This document shows positions 8,929 through 19,000 of a DNA stretch of 64,000 nucleotides, piece after piece (within the stretch, counting starts at the first letter, position 1; each line of letters begins with the position of its first letter). The position numbers and the translations under genes are program-made. The stretch is taken from NCBI GenBank assembly GCA_963677785.2, contig CAXXDH010000002.1:248001-312000 (forward strand). The letters are read 5' to 3'. A model generated the notes under the pieces. The model ran no database searches. It worked only from the letters and a program-made list of their open reading frames with translations, and had not been told where the DNA came from. This DNA comes from G963665495 sp963677785 (GTDB lineage: Bacteria; Desulfobacterota; Desulfovibrionia; Desulfovibrionales; Desulfovibrionaceae).

Positions 8929-8952
8929 CAAAACGGATATGCGGATGAGAGA

Positions 8953-9375
8953 ATGAAAACGTACATAGCGGCGGAAGGTGCGGCCATGACGGTTCGCCTG
9001 CATCTCTGGCTGGAAAACGACTCCGGCATGGCCTTTGGCCCCGGGCGGTTGGTTCTTCTGGATGCTATAGATAAAACAGGTTCGCTGCAGGCAGCGGCAA
9101 AAAGCCTGGGCATGTCCTATCGTGCCGCATGGGGCAAAATAAAAACCTCAGAAGAGCTGCTTGGTGAAAAATTGATTGAAAAAAGGGGTGGAAATCGTTC
9201 GGGCTATTGCCTGACGGAATTCGGCGAACTCCTGCGTAACGAATATCAGGATTGGCTTCAGGAAGTGGAAGACTTCGCCAATCGTCTCGCCGAGGAACGG
9301 TTTCCTTTTGCAACAAAGACATACGCCGAGTCGCGGCGTTCGGAATTGCGAAAAATGCAGGAAGAGCTCGTCTGA
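8953..9375 (+). CDS. ModE-like winged-helix transcriptional regulator without effector domain
   Basis: This 140-residue protein carries a LysR/ModE-type N-terminal winged helix (LLDAIDKTGSLQAAAKSLGMSYRAAWGKI, read in two halves around residues 37-66), followed by a helical tail. ModE proteins of the E. coli type carry two C-terminal TOBE domains that bind molybdate; none is present here. It starts 24 bases after the FmdE-like gene and ends just before a strong terminator, so it belongs to that unit. It may regulate the locus through the palindrome at 6885. An ATG at 8986 with GGAAGG upstream is an equally good start. Confidence 0.75.
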   Translation: MKTYIAAEGAAMTVRLHLWLENDSGMAFGPGRLVLLDAIDKTGSLQAAAKSLGMSYRAAWGKIKTSEELLGEKLIEKRGGNRSGYCLTEFGELLRNEYQDWLQEVEDFANRLAEERFPFATKTYAESRRSELRKMQEELV

Positions 9376-9415
9376 TTGTCCTGCGAAAAGTAGCGTAAAA
9401 AAGCCTGCCGTTCGA

Positions 9416-9460
9416 GGGGCATCATTTTTTCCTCCAGGGAAAAATGATGCCCCTTTTTTT
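9416..9460 (+). terminator. Strong intrinsic terminator
   Basis: A perfect 14-base-pair stem (9416-9429 with 9440-9453), a ten-base loop and a run of seven T. It ends the FmdE-like/ModE-like unit and separates it from fdhA, so fdhA probably has its own promoter in 9461-9600. Confidence 0.95.
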
Positions 9461-9616
9461 GTTTATAAAAACATATCTGCTAATGATAACATATTAAAAT
9501 AACAGTATTTTTGTTGACCACAAAGATAGACGCTCGATATACTTTGTTGAGCGTTGAATAGGTTTTCTTGATAGCACGCTTGCCTTGCCAACAGCAGAAA
9601 CGACTGGAGGTTCAGA

Positions 9617-12600
9617 ATGAGTTGTAGCCGGAGAGATTTTCTCAAAATTACCGGAGTGGGCGCCCTGGGCGTTACTCTGGGGCAGTTGGGCTTTGATATG
9701 GCCCCTATGCAGGCCTATGCGGCGGGCCTCAAAATCGATGGAGCCAAAGAAGTTATCTCGGTCTGTCCATTTTGTTCGGTCAGCTGCCATATTATTGCCT
9801 ACGTCAAGAATGGAAAGCTGGTCAGCACTGAGGGTGATCCGGATTACCCCATCAACGAAGGGGCTCTCTGCGCCAAGGGCGCGGCCATGCTGACCATGAC
9901 CACCAGCGAACACCGCTTGAAAAAACCGCTGTACCGCGCGCCTTACAGCGACAAGTGGGAAGAGAAGGAATGGGATTGGACCCTCGAGCGGATCGCCAAA
10001 AAGGTCAAGGAGACCCGTGACAAGGATCTGCTGCTCAAAAACAATAAAGGAAACACGGTCAACCGTCTCGACACCATGTTTTTGCTCGGTACGTCGCACG
10101 CCGATAATGAAGAGTGCGCGCTTGCCCATCAAATGATGCGAAGCCTGGGCGTCGTCCATATGGACCACCAGGCCCGTATCTGACACAGCGCCACTGTAGC
10201 GGCTCTGGGAGAGTCGTTCGGACGCGGTGCGATGACGAATCACTGGATCGACATCAAAAATGCCGATTCCATCCTGATCATGGGCAGCAATGCTGCCGAA
10301 CACCATCCAATCTCTTTCAAATGGGTGCTGCAGGCCAAGGACAAAGGCGCCACGGTCATGCACATCGACCCCAAGTTCTCGCGGACTTCAGCCCGATCGG
10401 ATTTTCATGTTCCCTTGCGTTCGGGTACCGACATCGCCTTTCTCGGCGGTATGATCAATTACATCCTGAAGAACAACAAATACTTCAAGGAATATGTCGT
10501 CAAGTACACCAATGCCCCGTTTATCGTCGGCAAAGGTTATGGTTTCAAGGACGGCGTATTCAGCGGACTGGATCGCGAGACCCGGCTGTACGACAAGAGC
10601 AAGTGGGCTTATGAAAACGACGCGAACGGCGTGCCCAAACGGGACGAAACCCTGCAGGATCCGCGTTGCGTATTTCAGCTTCTGGGCAAGCATTACGCGC
10701 GTTATGACCTGGATACGGTTTCGCAGACAACCGGCGTGCCCAAGGAAAAACTCCTGCGTGTTTACGAGAACTACAGCAAAACCGGCGTGGCCGACAAAGC
10801 CGGAACGGTCATGTACGCCCTGGGCTGGACCCAGCACACCGTCGGCGTACAGAATATCCGTTCTGCGGCCATGATTCAGCTGTTGCTGGGCAATATCGGT
10901 ATTGCTGGCGGCGGCATCAACGCTCTGCGCGGCGAACCCAACGTACAGGGTTCCACGGACCATACGCTGCTTTATCACATCGTTCCCGGTTACATGGCCA
11001 TGCCGAACGACGAATGGAAAACGCTTGAGGACTACAACAAGGCCAACACCCCGGTCAGCCATGATCCCATGAGCGCGAACTGGTGGCAGAACAAACCCAA
11101 GTACTTTGTCAGCCTGCTCAAAGCCTGGTACGGCGACAACGGCGTCAAGGAAAACGGGTATGGTTACGACTACCTGCCGCGGATCGAAAAGGGCGGCGAT
11201 TATTCCTACCTGCCGTTGTTCGACAAGATGTACCACAACAACATTCGGGGCGGCTTCATCATCGGCCTGAACCCGATGCAGAGTGTCCCGAACTCCAACA
11301 AGATCCGCCGGGCCCTGGACAATCTCGAATGGCTGGTGACCTCAGAGCTGCACCATTCGGAAACCACTGACAACTGGCACCGTCCGGGAGTGGATCCGAA
11401 AAAGATCAAGACCGAGTGCTTCCTGCTGCCTTCGGCTCACCGCCTGGAAAAAGACGGAACGGTCACCAACAGCGGCCGCTGGCTGCTCTGGCATGCGGCA
11501 GCGGTTCCGCCCCCAGGGGAAGCCCGGATGTTCGGCGACATGTTCGTGCCGATCATGAACCGTATCATCGAGATGTACAAAAAAGACGGCGGGGTGCTGC
11601 CCGAGGCGGTCACCAAGCTTGCCTGGCCCGAGAAATACGAGCCCGAAGAGATCACCAAGCGAATCAACGGGTACTTTACCAAGGATACGAAGGTCAAAGA
11701 CAAGGTCTACAAAAAAGGCCAGCTGGTTCCCAGCTTCACGGCCTTGAGTGATGACGGTTCGACCCTTTCGTTGAACTGGCTCTACGCCGGCAGTTACACG
11801 GAAGAAGGCGGCAACAAGTCCAAGCGCCGCGATCCCACCCAGACCGAGATGCAGGCCAAGATCGGCTTGTACCCGAACTGGGCCTGGTGCTGGCCGGTCA
11901 ACCGCCGGATTCTCTACAACCGCGCATCCGTGGATTTGAACGGCAAGCCTTTCAATCCGGAAAAAGCGGTGATCGAGTGGAAGGACGGCAAGTGGGTCGG
12001 GGACATACCGGACGGCGGCTGGCCGCCAATGGCGAGCGGAAAGGGCAAATATCCGTTCATCATGCATAAGCACGGTTTCGGACAGATATACGGTCCGGGC
12101 CGTCAGGACGGTCCGTTCCCCGAACATTATGAACCCGTAGAAACTCCTGTGAACAAAAATCTGTTCTCCAAGCAGCTGAGCAGCCCGGTTTACAAGTTCA
12201 CCGACAGCGATATGGACCGCTTATGCAAGCCGGCGGATCCGAACTATCCGGTCGTATTGACCACCTACAGCGTCACCGAACACTGGTGCGGCGGTGGTGA
12301 AACCCGCAATGTCGCGAACCTGTTGGAGGCCGAACCCCAGCTCTATGTTGAAATGAGCCCGGAACTGGCACAGGAGAAAGGCATTAAAAACGGCGACGGC
12401 GTGGTTGTTGAAAGCGCGCGCGGCAAGGTTGAGGCGATAGCCATGGTTACGGTCCGGATGCGCCCGTTGAAGGTTCACGGACGCATCATTCATGAAATCG
12501 GTATGCCTTTCTGTTTCGGATGGACCACTCCGGGATGCGGTGATTCCACCAACAGGCTTACGCCTTGCGTGGGGGACCCGAACACGACCATTCCCGAGTT

Positions 12601-12661
12601 CAAGGCATGCTGCGTGAACATCCGCAAGGCGGAGAAGCTCACGGAACTCCGGACTTCATAA
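9617..12661 (+). CDS. fdhA: Formate dehydrogenase catalytic (alpha) subunit, selenocysteine-containing
   Basis: Mo/W-bis-molybdopterin enzyme oxidising formate to CO2 in the periplasm; 1014 residues if the UGA at 10181-10183 is read as Sec189. A twin-arginine signal (SRRDFLK, residues 4-10) shows folded export. Cys50, Cys53, Cys57 and Cys85 bind a [4Fe-4S] cluster. The context HQARI-U-HSATVAALG matches the active-site selenocysteine position of formate dehydrogenases, and the frame continues uninterrupted to 12661 through the molybdopterin domains. A hairpin suited to act as SECIS follows the UGA. Simple gene callers split this gene in two. It is followed after 51 bases by fdhB and then fdhE; electrons probably go on to cytochrome c3 (43626). 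Confidence 0.95.
10181..10218 (+). promoter_or_regulatory. Selenocysteine UGA and SECIS hairpin in fdhA
   Basis: The UGA codon at 10181-10183 is followed 14 bases later by an eight-pair hairpin (10198-10205 with 10211-10218, including two G-U pairs) with a TGGGA loop. Location within the coding region shortly after the UGA and guanines in the apical loop fit bacterial SECIS elements recognised by SelB. The match was made by eye. Confidence 0.75.
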
Positions 12662-12712
12662 CATTGATCCGGGAAGCACGCGCGTGCGTCCCGGAACGCC
12701 AAGGAGATCGCT

Positions 12713-13462
12713 ATGTCCAAGTCGTTTTTAGTCGATACGTCCCGGTGCACGGCATGCCGCGGATGCCAGCTGGCGTGCAAGGAGTGGAACGAGCTCGCGC
12801 CGAACCAGACCAAGCAGTATGGTTGGGGCAGCCACCAGAATCCGCCCGACCTGAACCCCAACAACTATAAGGTGGTGCGTTTCAACGAGCATCTTGACGA
12901 TCAGGATGTGGTGCGTTGGAACTTTTTCCCGGACCAGTGCCGCCATTGCCTGGTCCCGCCTTGCAAGGATATCGCGGACACTATGCTGGACGGCGCCATT
13001 ATTCGTGATGAAAACACCGGCGCTGTGCTGTTCACGGAAAAGACCAAAGAGATCGGCGCGGATGATTTCGAATCCATTCGCGACGCATGCCCCTACGACA
13101 TTCCCAGACGGGATGAAAAAACCGGTTTGATGAGCAAATGCACCATGTGCAACGAGCGTATCAATGCCGGGATGCTCCCTGCTTGTGTCAAAGTGTGCCC
13201 CACAGGCGCCATGAACTTTGGCGAGCGTGACCAAATGCTCAAGCTTGCCGAAGAGCGCCTGGCCAAGGTCAGAAAAACCTTCCCGAAAGCCATGCTGGCG
13301 GACCCGCAGGACGTGAACGTCATCTTTTTGCTGACGGACGAACCGCAGTTCTACCATACCAACGCAGTGGCGCTCGGGCCTGCCGGATACGGCCGCAAGG
13401 ACTTTCTGGCAGAGCTGGCCGCTCCGTTCAGAAAAGCACTTAAGAATCTGATCAAAGCCTGA
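12713..13462 (+). CDS. fdhB: Formate dehydrogenase iron-sulfur (beta) subunit
   Basis: A ferredoxin-like electron-transfer subunit of 249 residues. Four cysteine groups for [4Fe-4S] clusters are visible: CTACRGCQLAC near residue 12, CRHCLVPPC near 76, the CTMC group near 143, and CVKVCPTGA near 158, with CPYDIP near 122. There is no transmembrane helix and no signal peptide, so it should be exported together with the Tat-tagged alpha subunit. It would carry electrons from FdhA to a soluble periplasmic cytochrome. AAGGAG precedes the start. Length fits Desulfovibrio-type FdhB. Confidence 0.93.
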   Translation: MSKSFLVDTSRCTACRGCQLACKEWNELAPNQTKQYGWGSHQNPPDLNPNNYKVVRFNEHLDDQDVVRWNFFPDQCRHCLVPPCKDIADTMLDGAIIRDENTGAVLFTEKTKEIGADDFESIRDACPYDIPRRDEKTGLMSKCTMCNERINAGMLPACVKVCPTGAMNFGERDQMLKLAEERLAKVRKTFPKAMLADPQDVNVIFLLTDEPQFYHTNAVALGPAGYGRKDFLAELAAPFRKALKNLIKA

Positions 13463-13483
13463 TAGGTTCTTACCAAACACTCT

Positions 13484-13518
13484 CCGGCCGCTGGAAACAC
13501 ATTCTTTCCGGCGGCCGG
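13484..13518 (+). other. Intercistronic hairpin between fdhB and fdhE
   Basis: CCGGCCGC (13484-13491) pairs perfectly with GCGGCCGG (13511-13518), with further GGAAA/TTTCC pairing inside. No T-run follows, so it is more likely an RNA-stability or partial attenuation element than a full terminator. It may lower fdhE expression relative to fdhAB (inference). Confidence 0.5.
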
Positions 13519-13544
13519 TTCAAGACATTACAGGGAGAATTGCC

Positions 13545-14459
13545 ATGCAGCGGGTTTCAGTTGATGCGTCAGTGAGAATGTTGCACCAGTCTGCGGATTA
13601 CTACGCAAAAATGCGTCCTGTGCAGGAAGGCGTTCTGCGTTCATTTCAAAAGGTTTTTGAAAAACAGAGGCTGTTGGCGGACCAGTTTTCCAGAAAGAAG
13701 ATGTCATTGCCGGAACTGAACGCGAAAAGCTACGCGCAGGGGGTCTCCTGGTTGGCTGATTTCGACGTCCGCGAACTTGGTCCGTTATTTGCTGATTCTG
13801 CCGGGCAGTTGCTGCCGGTCATGGTTGAAGCTTTTCCATATGGTGCAACCTTCCAAAGTCTTATCTCCCCGTTAAAAGGGCCGGACAGCCAGTTGCGTGA
13901 TGCCGTGGCCGAATTGTTTTTCAATGATCTGAAGAGTCTGAGCGAACGTGCGAAAGCTCTGTCCCTTGATCCTGGAGTGCTTGCCTTTGTGCTGCGTATA
14001 ATTACGGCTCCGGTCATGAACGCCCTGGCTTGCAACGGTTTGGAGTTGCTCAAGGATTTGTCCTGGAAACAAGGCTACTGTCCGGTTTGCGGTTCGGCGC
14101 CCTCCATAGGTTTTTTGTCCAGGAAAGAAGACATCGACCTGGAGTCTTTGGTGGGAGGCGGTGGAAAAAAATATCTGCATTGCTCGTTGTGCAGCCATGT
14201 CTGGCGTTTTCCACGTGACCTTTGCCCGAGTTGTGGAACCAATGAGCCGCATCAGCGGGAAATTCTGTTTGTCGAAGGCGTCAGGTACGAACGTGCTGAG
14301 CTCTGCCAGCAATGCAAGGGCTATCTGTTGACCATTGATTTTCGTGAAGTGGACATGCAGCCTGATTTGTTGCTGGCTCCAGTGGCGCTGATGCACCTTG
14401 ATGTGGTGGCTCAGCAAAAGGGGGGCAAACCTATTTATGAAGCGCCGTGGAACCGTTGA
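13545..14459 (+). CDS. fdhE: Formate dehydrogenase accessory protein FdhE
   Basis: A 304-residue cytoplasmic protein needed for formate dehydrogenase activity. In E. coli FdhE binds the Tat signal of the catalytic subunit and iron through CxxC rubredoxin-like knuckles. Here four paired-cysteine groups are visible in the C-terminal half: CPVCGSAP (~181), CSLCSHVW (~217), CPSCGTNE (~229) and CQQCKGYL (~253). The length matches the family, and it sits directly downstream of fdhAB with GGGAG before the ATG. Confidence 0.92.
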   Translation: MQRVSVDASVRMLHQSADYYAKMRPVQEGVLRSFQKVFEKQRLLADQFSRKKMSLPELNAKSYAQGVSWLADFDVRELGPLFADSAGQLLPVMVEAFPYGATFQSLISPLKGPDSQLRDAVAELFFNDLKSLSERAKALSLDPGVLAFVLRIITAPVMNALACNGLELLKDLSWKQGYCPVCGSAPSIGFLSRKEDIDLESLVGGGGKKYLHCSLCSHVWRFPRDLCPSCGTNEPHQREILFVEGVRYERAELCQQCKGYLLTIDFREVDMQPDLLLAPVALMHLDVVAQQKGGKPIYEAPWNR

Positions 14460-14614
14460 CTGGATTCTGATAGGAAAGAAAGTAAAGCGATACTGAATTT
14501 TTTGTGACGATGTCACGAGAACAGGGCGCTTAACAAGACAACGTTGCAATCGAAAAAGAGGGTAACAGGCAAAGAAGCCTATCCTTTTTTTTTCTCCTGT
14601 GCTACGCATCGGCC

Positions 14615-15820
14615 ATGTCACCTGTTTATTATGCTCAAACCGACATCAGAGAAACACTTACCCGCCTTCCGGCTATAGACTTCCAGTTCAGGGAAGACGC
14701 ATCGGCGCGTCTGAATGTGGCAATGCCGCATTACAGTAATTCCTTGGCCTTCGGAGGTGTTGCGTCGGCGTTGGAATTGGCCAGGCACCTGGCCCCGCGC
14801 TATAAAAGCGTACGTTTTTTATCGCAGCATCCCTTGGAGGAGACGCCTGATCCGTTTACCTTCGACGAATGGGCGCCAGGTTGCGATGTTGAAGCGGCCG
14901 ATCTGTATACGGACAGTTTGCCCTGCCATCAGCGGGAAATCTTTTTCTGTACCTATTGGTCTACGGTCAAGGCCTGGGAAGTTCACGCGCAACTACTGCG
15001 TAGGCGGAATCTGCAGCCGAACCCGTTCTATTATTTTATTCAGGATTATGAACCCGGATTCTATCCTTATGGGCACAAGTACTCGGATTGCCTGCACACC
15101 TATCAGCACGGCCCCTTGACGAGCGCCATATTCAATTCACGCGAACTGGCCGCTTTTTTCAAAAAACGTGGTTTTTCCTTTCAGCAGGAAACCGTGCTGT
15201 TGCCTTCGCTGCATCCGTATCTGGCGGCCTATCTCGAAAAATGCGGACAGATGCTGCCGGCCAAACCCACGGACAAGATCGTCATTCTGCTATACGGCCG
15301 GCCACGGCAGCCGCGCAATTGTTTTCCCGTGATCATGGAAGGTCTGTATCGTTTTTTCAAAAAGATGCCCGTCAAGGAGCGTACGGATTACCTGGTGATA
15401 AGCGCTGGGGCGGTGGATCGGCATGAGGATGTACAGCTTTGCCCCGGAGTGGTGGTCAAAGCGGTCGGGAAGCTGCCATTGGAAAAATACGCCGCCTACT
15501 TGGGATTCTCGCATGTGGGGCTGAGCTTCATGGCTTCGCCGCATCCTTCCTATCCGCCTCTGGAGATGGCCGCCTTTGGTCTGGAAGTGATCACCAACGA
15601 GTTTGAAGGAAAAGATCTTGCAGTGCATCATCCGCATATTCACGGTCTGGCAAGCCCCTGTCCGCAATTGCTGGCGGAAGCGTTGCCGGCTGCAGTGGAA
15701 CGAGCACGCCGGCGAAGAGGTACGGAGCAGCGAGCTGTTTTACCGGAAAACATGAGTCCTAAGCCCTGGTCTGAAAATGTGGCAGGGCTGCGGCTGGAGA
15801 CTCTTTTGCCGGCCAGTTAA
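14615..15820 (+). CDS. WsaF-like glycosyltransferase
   Basis: A protein of 401 residues with the two-domain look of GT-B glycosyltransferases. The block FYYFIQDYEPGFYPYG (~147-162) is typical of WsaF-type rhamnosyltransferases of GT4. The C-terminal half has a nucleotide-sugar-binding-like segment (IVILLYGRPRQPRN; VGLSFMASPHPSYPPLEMAAFG with the Glu near the end of the family's E-x7-E-like region). No signal peptide or membrane helix. It is isolated from other polysaccharide genes in this window, so its acceptor is unknown. The start is weakly supported; no clear ribosome site. Confidence 0.75.
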   Translation: MSPVYYAQTDIRETLTRLPAIDFQFREDASARLNVAMPHYSNSLAFGGVASALELARHLAPRYKSVRFLSQHPLEETPDPFTFDEWAPGCDVEAADLYTDSLPCHQREIFFCTYWSTVKAWEVHAQLLRRRNLQPNPFYYFIQDYEPGFYPYGHKYSDCLHTYQHGPLTSAIFNSRELAAFFKKRGFSFQQETVLLPSLHPYLAAYLEKCGQMLPAKPTDKIVILLYGRPRQPRNCFPVIMEGLYRFFKKMPVKERTDYLVISAGAVDRHEDVQLCPGVVVKAVGKLPLEKYAAYLGFSHVGLSFMASPHPSYPPLEMAAFGLEVITNEFEGKDLAVHHPHIHGLASPCPQLLAEALPAAVERARRRRGTEQRAVLPENMSPKPWSENVAGLRLETLLPAS

Positions 15821-15983
15821 AACGTTGCCTTGCCGCTTTTTAGGATGTCGTTATTCGATTACGTTTTAAGGAAACGCTGTTTTTGACTGAGGCACAATGC
15901 AGCTCGTAGAGAAATATTTTTTGATATTATGACCCGATGCGAAACAGTTTGTTTGTTACCCCGTAATTGTCCGGAGGTCGGTA

Positions 15984-16079
15984 ATGCAAGAGAGGGTCGT
16001 CTTTATTTCGTGCAGTAGTCGTACGGCTGCGGTTGGAGTGAATGTCGTCTGGCTGTCACATCCAAAATCAGGAATGTAA
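15984..16079 (+). CDS. Possible 31-residue leader peptide upstream of the hybrid kinase
   Basis: A short frame begins at an ATG eight bases after GGAGGTC and ends seven bases before the likely kinase start at 16087. The ribosome site is better than any seen for the kinase itself, so translation of this frame could couple to or restrict kinase translation. The sequence itself shows no known motif. It could also be chance. Confidence 0.35.
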   Translation: MQERVVFISCSSRTAAVGVNVVWLSHPKSGM

Positions 16080-16086
16080 GTGCCAA

Positions 16087-19000
16087 ATGATTTTATTTAA
16101 AAGCCTCTCGTCTATCTATCTTGCCAGTCTCATAGCTTTGGCTCTTGTTTTGCCTATCGCGGGGATGGGAGCCTGGAGTTATGAACAATATATGAACTTT
16201 CATAAAGAAGCAGAACAAATCAGTAATGATTTCATTGTTGAAGCTAAAGATAATCTCCGTTTTGAAGTAAATAGTATTGTCGAGCACATTGAGCAACGTA
16301 TTTCAAATGTAAATGATAATTTAAAAAGTGATATATCATGGCAAGTGCAGGAAGCTTATACTATTCTGAAAAGAATAAATGGCGGTTTTGCTGGAGATTT
16401 AACGGAATTACAGCAGAAATCCTTGCTGATACATACGGTATACCCTTTGCTGCAAGATGATGGCGGAAACGTATTCTGTATATTGCGAGCTGATGGCAAG
16501 CTTCTATACAGGACCGGAAAATCGTCATCTTCACCAGGCGCCAGGCCGGAAATTTCCTCCGCCCGTTTTTCAAGAATCTACGAAGATATTGCTGCTATGG
16601 CTCTGGCCACCGGCGAAGGGTATTACCCCCTAGTCAAAAAGGCTGCAGAAGCATCCGTCCACCCGGATGATTCGATGATTTTTTACAAATATGCCCCTGA
16701 ATTACAGTGGATTATAAGCGTGCAGGGATACCGGGAAAATATGGTGGAGCGGATTCAGTCAGATGTGCTGACGTGGATTTCGCTGCAGCATTTTCGCAAC
16801 GGAGGTACTTTGTTCGCCCATACGGTCTCTGGGGATCCCTTGTTTTTTGACGGACACATTATCAAGGGAAATGAAAACATCCGCACTCGCTTGAGTGCCG
16901 GACAGTTCGCCGTGGTCCAAAAACAACAGAAGGCCTCCGAAAATCCAGAAGGCGGCTTTGTCAAATATACATGGCCCAAAGAGGGGGGGGCACCGGGCGA
17001 GGAAATGCTTTCTTTTGTCCGGTCTGTTCCAGGTTGGAATTGGGTGATCGGATCCGCCAGTTCACTCAAGGACATTGAAGAACTGATCCATACCAAGCAG
17101 GAAGCTCTTCGTGCCAGGCTTTATGATGTCTTGGGCCGCGGGAGTCTGTTCACAGGCGGATTGATGATCATCGTGCTTGTGGTTTCCTGGCAATTCTCTT
17201 CCTGGCTGAGAAAACAGCTTGATGTCTTTACGGAGTTCTTTTCCAAGGTTGCCTCTGAAAATTTTTTGATTGATCCCGCGTCGCTACCTTTGCAAGAATT
17301 CAAGGATTTGGCTTTTTCAGCCAACAATATGGTCAGAACCCGTTTTCGAACAGAAGATGCATTGCGGCAGAGCGAGGAGCAATATCGGCGGATAGTGGAT
17401 ACTGCTATCGAGGGCGTCTGGTCCCTGGACCAGGATTTTCGTACCAAGTATGTCAACAGTCGGATGGCTGAAATGCTCGGGTATTCGCCCAGTGAAATGC
17501 TTGGGGAAACCATGGGGTCCTTTATAGTATCCAGGCAACAGACGGATCACAATGCTGTTATGGCTGATCAGGAACACGGCCGGGATCGTATTTATGAGCG
17601 ATGCTTTAAACATCTTGACGGCAGCGAGGTTTGGACACTGGTTTCCTCCCGTGCGGAGTTCGATGCGCATGACAAATTTACGGGTGCTTTTGCCATGGTT
17701 ACCGACATAACTGAGCGTAAAACTTTGGAAAATACGTTGCAGTTTTTGGCCCAGGCCGGAAGTTCCATACAAGAGGAAGATTTTTTTCTCTCACTTGCAC
17801 GATATCTGGCACAGACGTTCGATATGGATTGCGTATGCATCGCACGTCTGAATATCGGAACGTATCATGTCTCGCCTCTGGCTTCCTGGCCAGAGGGGTT
17901 CATTGGAAATGGAGAAGGCTGGCTGCTGCAGGCACCAGGGCTGGACGTACTGGATAACTCGTTTTGCTGCTATCGGGAAGGCGTGCAAAAAATATTTCCC
18001 GGCATGCCTCTGTTCCGGGAAATTGGGGTGGAAAGCTTTGCGGGGATTGTCCTCATCAGTTCGCGGGGCGATGCCATAGGGATGATTTTTGTGGCCGGAC
18101 GCAGGCCTTTGGACTCTCCGGAATTGCTGGAGTCGGTCTTGAATCTTGTGGCCGGACGCGCCGGGGGGGAACTCGAACGGAGAGATTTCGAAGACATGCT
18201 GGTTCAGGCCAAGGAAACCGCGGAAAATGCCTCGCAGTCCAAGTCGGAATTTTTGGCCAATATGAGTCATGAAATACGCACTCCTCTGAATGGGCTCATG
18301 GGAATGTTGCAGCTATTGTTAACAACACCGCTCAATGATGAACAACAAGGTTACGTCGACATCGCATTGAGGAGCAACAAGCGTCTTACCAGTTTGTTAA
18401 CTGACATTCTGGATCTATCGCGAATCGAGGCAGGACACATGGAACTCCGTATGGCACCCTTCAATTTGCATGATATTTTCAGGGAAGTGGAAAATTTGTT
18501 TAGTCCGGCTGCTTCTCAGGCTGGTGTTAACCTGGAGTTTGTCTGTGACGCGTCCGTACCGCGACAACTGCTGGGAGATGCGCAGCGTATCCGACAGATT
18601 TTTTTCAATTTGATCGGCAATGCGGTCAAGTTCACCCAGGCCGGCAAGGTCGGCGTAGAGGCCGTGATGTTGGAAACGGGTGTGTATTCCACTCCTAGAG
18701 TATTCTTCAATATTGCGGATACGGGCATCGGGATAACGGAAGACAAACTGCGGAATATTTTTCAGCCTTTCACGCAGGTGGAAAGTTCGTATACCCGAAA
18801 GTATCAGGGCGCCGGACTTGGGTTGAGCATTGTCAAACGCCTGGTGGAAATGATGGGCGGTGTAATGTCTGTGGCCAGCGAAGCGGAAGTGGGAACGAGC
18901 TTTTATCTCAGTATTCCTTTTGAGTCGGCAGAACAGGAAAGCACGCCGCCTCCTCCCAAAACGATGAGTCCTCGTAAAACTGTTGCGGAACAGGCTCGGG

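Noticed and set aside
9617..10183. Truncated formate dehydrogenase pseudogene
   Set aside because: The interruption is a UGA at the known selenocysteine position followed by a SECIS-like hairpin; the frame then stays open for over 800 codons.
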